Of a stretch of DNA of 7,038 nt, positions 5,616 to 7,038 are shown piece after piece. A program made the position numbers and the translations under genes. Below the pieces are notes generated by a model, which did not search any database, was not told the DNA's origin, and worked only from the letters and a program-made list of their open reading frames with translations. This DNA is from an uncultured Erysipelotrichaceae bacterium. Lineage in GTDB: Bacteria; Bacillota_I; Bacilli_A; RF39; UBA660. Positions within the stretch are counted from its first letter, which is position 1, and each line of letters starts with the position of its first letter. The stretch is from the NCBI GenBank assembly GCA_902783915.1, contig CACZSX010000007.1:1-7038 (forward strand). Direction: 5' to 3'.

Positions 5616-5626
5616 GTTTAGTTTAC

Positions 5627-5641
5627 TCAACTTTAAGTTGA
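5627..5641. promoter_or_regulatory. 15-bp palindrome, possible operator in front of the redox operon
   Basis: TCAACTTTAAGTTGA is a perfect inverted repeat with 7-bp arms around a single T. It lies between the symporter terminator and the candidate -10 of the desulfurase operon, overlapping the expected -35. With a one-base centre it cannot fold as an efficient hairpin in RNA, which points to a dimeric DNA-binding protein, if it is functional at all. Chance is not excluded in such AT-rich DNA. Confidence 0.35.
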
Positions 5642-5664
5642 AAAAACAACCATTAGGTTGTTTT
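5641..5664 (-). terminator. Rho-independent terminator of the DAACS symporter gene, with the stop codon in its loop
   Basis: On the minus strand AAAACAACC (5664-5656) pairs with GGTTGTTTT (5651-5643) around the loop TAAT (5655-5652), and the downstream arm continues into a run of six T (5646-5641). The TAA stop of the symporter (5655-5653) is the first three bases of the loop. Confidence 0.75.
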
Positions 5665-6861
5665 ATCTACTAACTTAGTAACTAACATAGATGATACTGT
5701 ATCTCCACATACATTTATACATGTTGCAGGTGGATCTATTATCCATCCAATTGTAGCAATAATTGGGAATGCTTCAAGTGGGAATCCATATAAACTTACT
5801 ATTAACATTTCACCTATTAATCCACCACCAGGTATACCAGACATTACTACAGATGATAATACTGCTATTAATACTGCTATAGATATAGTACCCAAACCTG
5901 TAAATGGTTTATTAAATATTGCAAATAAGAATGCTATTTTAAGTATTGCTCCCATGCTTGAACCTTCCATATGCATAGTAGTACCTATTGGCAATGTTAC
6001 CTCTCTTATATCTTTAGGTACTCCAATATTTTTAGTAGTATCTAAATTTGTAGGTAAAGTTGCTAATGATGATTGGGTTGCAAGTGATGTAAGTACTACA
6101 GGTAATATATTCTTATAAAATGATTTGACTCCTTTTTTCTTATTAGCAATATAAGAATATAATGTATAAAACAATAAGAAATATACTATACATATTACAT
6201 AATAAAATATCATACTTTTTGCATAACTACCTATTAATTCTGGCCCAAATTCACCTACTAAATTAGCAAAATATGCACATAAACCAATAGGAGCATAATA
6301 CATAATAATATGTACTACCTTCATCATTACTAATGATAATGAATCAAGTATACCTGCTACATTCTTACCCTTCTCACCTACTAATGCTACACCTATACCA
6401 AATAAAATACTAAATACTATCAATGGAAGCATATTACTTCTAGATAATATATTATTAAAATCTGTAACAGTAAGTGCTTTTACTATTTGAGTTCCTATAC
6501 TTAATTTCTCTACTTCACCACTACTAGTAAGAGTAATATTTACACCTTTAGTGATATCAAATAAAGATATACCAAACAACATAAATATACTAGATACTAA
6601 ACTAGTAATGACAAATACTATAAATACATATTTTAATATTCTTCCTAATCTTTTTAAATTAACCATATTGGCAATACTACTACTAATAGTAAAGAACACA
6701 AGTGGTACAACTATTGTATACATTAAATTTAAAAATATATCTCCAAAAGGTTTAAATATACTAGTATCTTTAATTGTTATTCCAAGTAATGTACCAATTA
6801 ATATAGATAATAGTAATATTATTGGCATACCATAAACTTTTAAAAACTTACTTTTAAACAT
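5653..6861 (-). CDS. Dicarboxylate/amino acid:cation symporter (DAACS/SDF family) with non-canonical binding motifs
   Basis: Membrane secondary transporter of the GltP/GltT/SstT/EAAT family. I place the start at ATG 6861 (402 residues, MFKSKFLKVYG) because AGGAGG lies 4 nt upstream; an in-frame ATG at 6891 has no SD and abuts a terminator. Family hallmarks in order: N-terminal helices with PLVFFTISSSIANM (53-66), the HP1 loop TQSSLATLP (262-270), the helix-7 motif GTTMHMEGSSM (293-303) where most members have NMDGT, the HP2 loop SGIPGGGLIGE (341-351), and helix 8 DPPATCINVCGD (376-387). Aligned by eye with GltPh, D376, T380, N383 and D387 match D394, T398, N401 and D405, but R397, which binds the acidic side chain, is A379, and R276 is Q263. 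A neutral amino acid (or another non-acidic substrate) is therefore more likely than glutamate or aspartate. It is probably monocistronic, with terminators on both sides. Confidence 0.92.
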   Translation of the reverse strand: MFKSKFLKVYGMPIILLLSILIGTLLGITIKDTSIFKPFGDIFLNLMYTIVVPLVFFTISSSIANMVNLKRLGRILKYVFIVFVITSLVSSIFMLFGISLFDITKGVNITLTSSGEVEKLSIGTQIVKALTVTDFNNILSRSNMLPLIVFSILFGIGVALVGEKGKNVAGILDSLSLVMMKVVHIIMYYAPIGLCAYFANLVGEFGPELIGSYAKSMIFYYVICIVYFLLFYTLYSYIANKKKGVKSFYKNILPVVLTSLATQSSLATLPTNLDTTKNIGVPKDIREVTLPIGTTMHMEGSSMGAILKIAFLFAIFNKPFTGLGTISIAVLIAVLSSVVMSGIPGGGLIGEMLIVSLYGFPLEAFPIIATIGWIIDPPATCINVCGDTVSSMLVTKLVDKTT

Positions 6862-6865
6862 ATAA

Positions 6866-6871
6866 CCTCCT
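6866..6871 (-). promoter_or_regulatory. Consensus Shine-Dalgarno that sets the symporter start
   Basis: AGGAGG on the minus strand, 4 nt before the ATG at 6861. It decides against the longer frame starting at 6891. A TATAAT at 6882-6877 lies just upstream, but it has no -35 and would start transcription at the SD itself, so the promoter of this gene remains uncertain. Confidence 0.75.
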
Positions 6872-6891
6872 AATAGATTATATTTATACAT

Positions 6892-6923
6892 AAAAAAAAT
6901 AATACAATTTAATGTATTATTTT
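6892..6923 (-). terminator. Rho-independent terminator after uppS
   Basis: On the minus strand AAAATAATACA (6923-6913) pairs perfectly with TGTATTATTTT (6906-6896) around a 6-nt loop, followed by a U-run that totals eight T (6899-6892). It lies about 20 nt after the uppS stop and separates it from the symporter gene. Confidence 0.8.
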
Positions 6924-6941
6924 GTAGTTTTATTTATATAA

Positions 6942-7038
6942 TTACTTTTTACCAAATCTTCTATCTCTTCTATTAAATTCTTTTATAGCTTTTTCCAATT
7001 CTTGTTTATGAAAATCTGGGAAATATGTATTTGTAAAA
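6942..7038 (-). CDS. uppS: Isoprenyl transferase (undecaprenyl diphosphate synthase), partial 3' end
   Basis: Only the last 31 codons are in the window; the gene continues beyond the right edge. The visible C-terminus, TNTYFPDFHKQELEKAIKEF followed by NRRDRRFGKK, ends at TAA 6942-6944. It matches the UppS tail, where a '(W/F)PDF' segment, an acidic-basic helix and a final R-R-F-G stretch are strongly conserved. UppS condenses isopentenyl diphosphate units onto farnesyl diphosphate to make the C55 lipid carrier for peptidoglycan and wall polymers, so its presence implies a walled cell. A clear terminator follows. The identification rests on a short but characteristic stretch. Confidence 0.82.
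   Translation of the reverse strand, partial: FTNTYFPDFHKQELEKAIKEFNRRDRRFGKK

Noticed and set aside
6551..6835. 94-codon open frame on the plus strand
   Set aside because: It is antisense to the N-terminal helices of the symporter; no SD or recognisable motif.
6862..6891. Longer symporter start at ATG 6891
   Set aside because: It directly follows the uppS terminator U-tract and has no SD, whereas AGGAGG precedes the ATG at 6861.

Overview
This is a very AT-rich piece of bacterial chromosome with tightly packed genes, short spacers and A/T-dominated codon choice. The 3' end of an undecaprenyl diphosphate synthase gene (a peptidoglycan lipid carrier enzyme), Shine-Dalgarno sequences such as AGGAGG and GAGGTGAT, sigma-A-like promoter hexamers and short U-tailed hairpin terminators all suggest a low-GC Gram-positive (Bacillota/Bacilli side, near the Mollicutes) that still makes a cell wall. 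TGA is used as a stop at three places, two of them ATGA gene overlaps, and tryptophan is TGG, so the standard bacterial code applies and not the Mycoplasma code. A gut-type uncultured Bacilli lineage is my guess; the sequence does not prove it.

Left part (1-1398, minus strand): a likely co-oriented cluster of a 50-residue single-pass membrane protein, a XerD-type tyrosine recombinase, and the first 103 residues of a two-helix membrane protein that looks like a VirB2/TrbC-type pilin subunit and runs off the left edge. A 98-bp divergent spacer separates it from rarA (1497-2708, plus strand), a replication-fork AAA+ ATPase.

Middle (2715-2951): a self-contained unit on the minus strand with the best promoter of the window, an SD and a 60-residue two-helix membrane protein. 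It converges on rarA, and both genes end in one perfect 16-bp bidirectional terminator.

Right part (3008-5558, minus strand): a three-gene operon joined by two ATGA overlaps, in the order cysteine desulfurase (NifS/IscS class), an 82-residue cytoplasmic thioredoxin-like protein (WCGSC), and a CcdA/DsbD-type membrane thiol transporter with its own exported CPHC thioredoxin-like domain. Together these look like a sulfur-mobilising enzyme plus a complete chain carrying reducing equivalents from the cytoplasm across the membrane. Upstream lies a monocistronic amino-acid symporter of the DAACS family with unusual substrate and cation motifs (5653-6861), then the 3' end of uppS (6942-7038). Rho-independent terminators follow the redox operon, the symporter and uppS. 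No rRNA, tRNA, CRISPR, insertion sequence or prophage was seen. No stretch over 300 bp lacks a gene.
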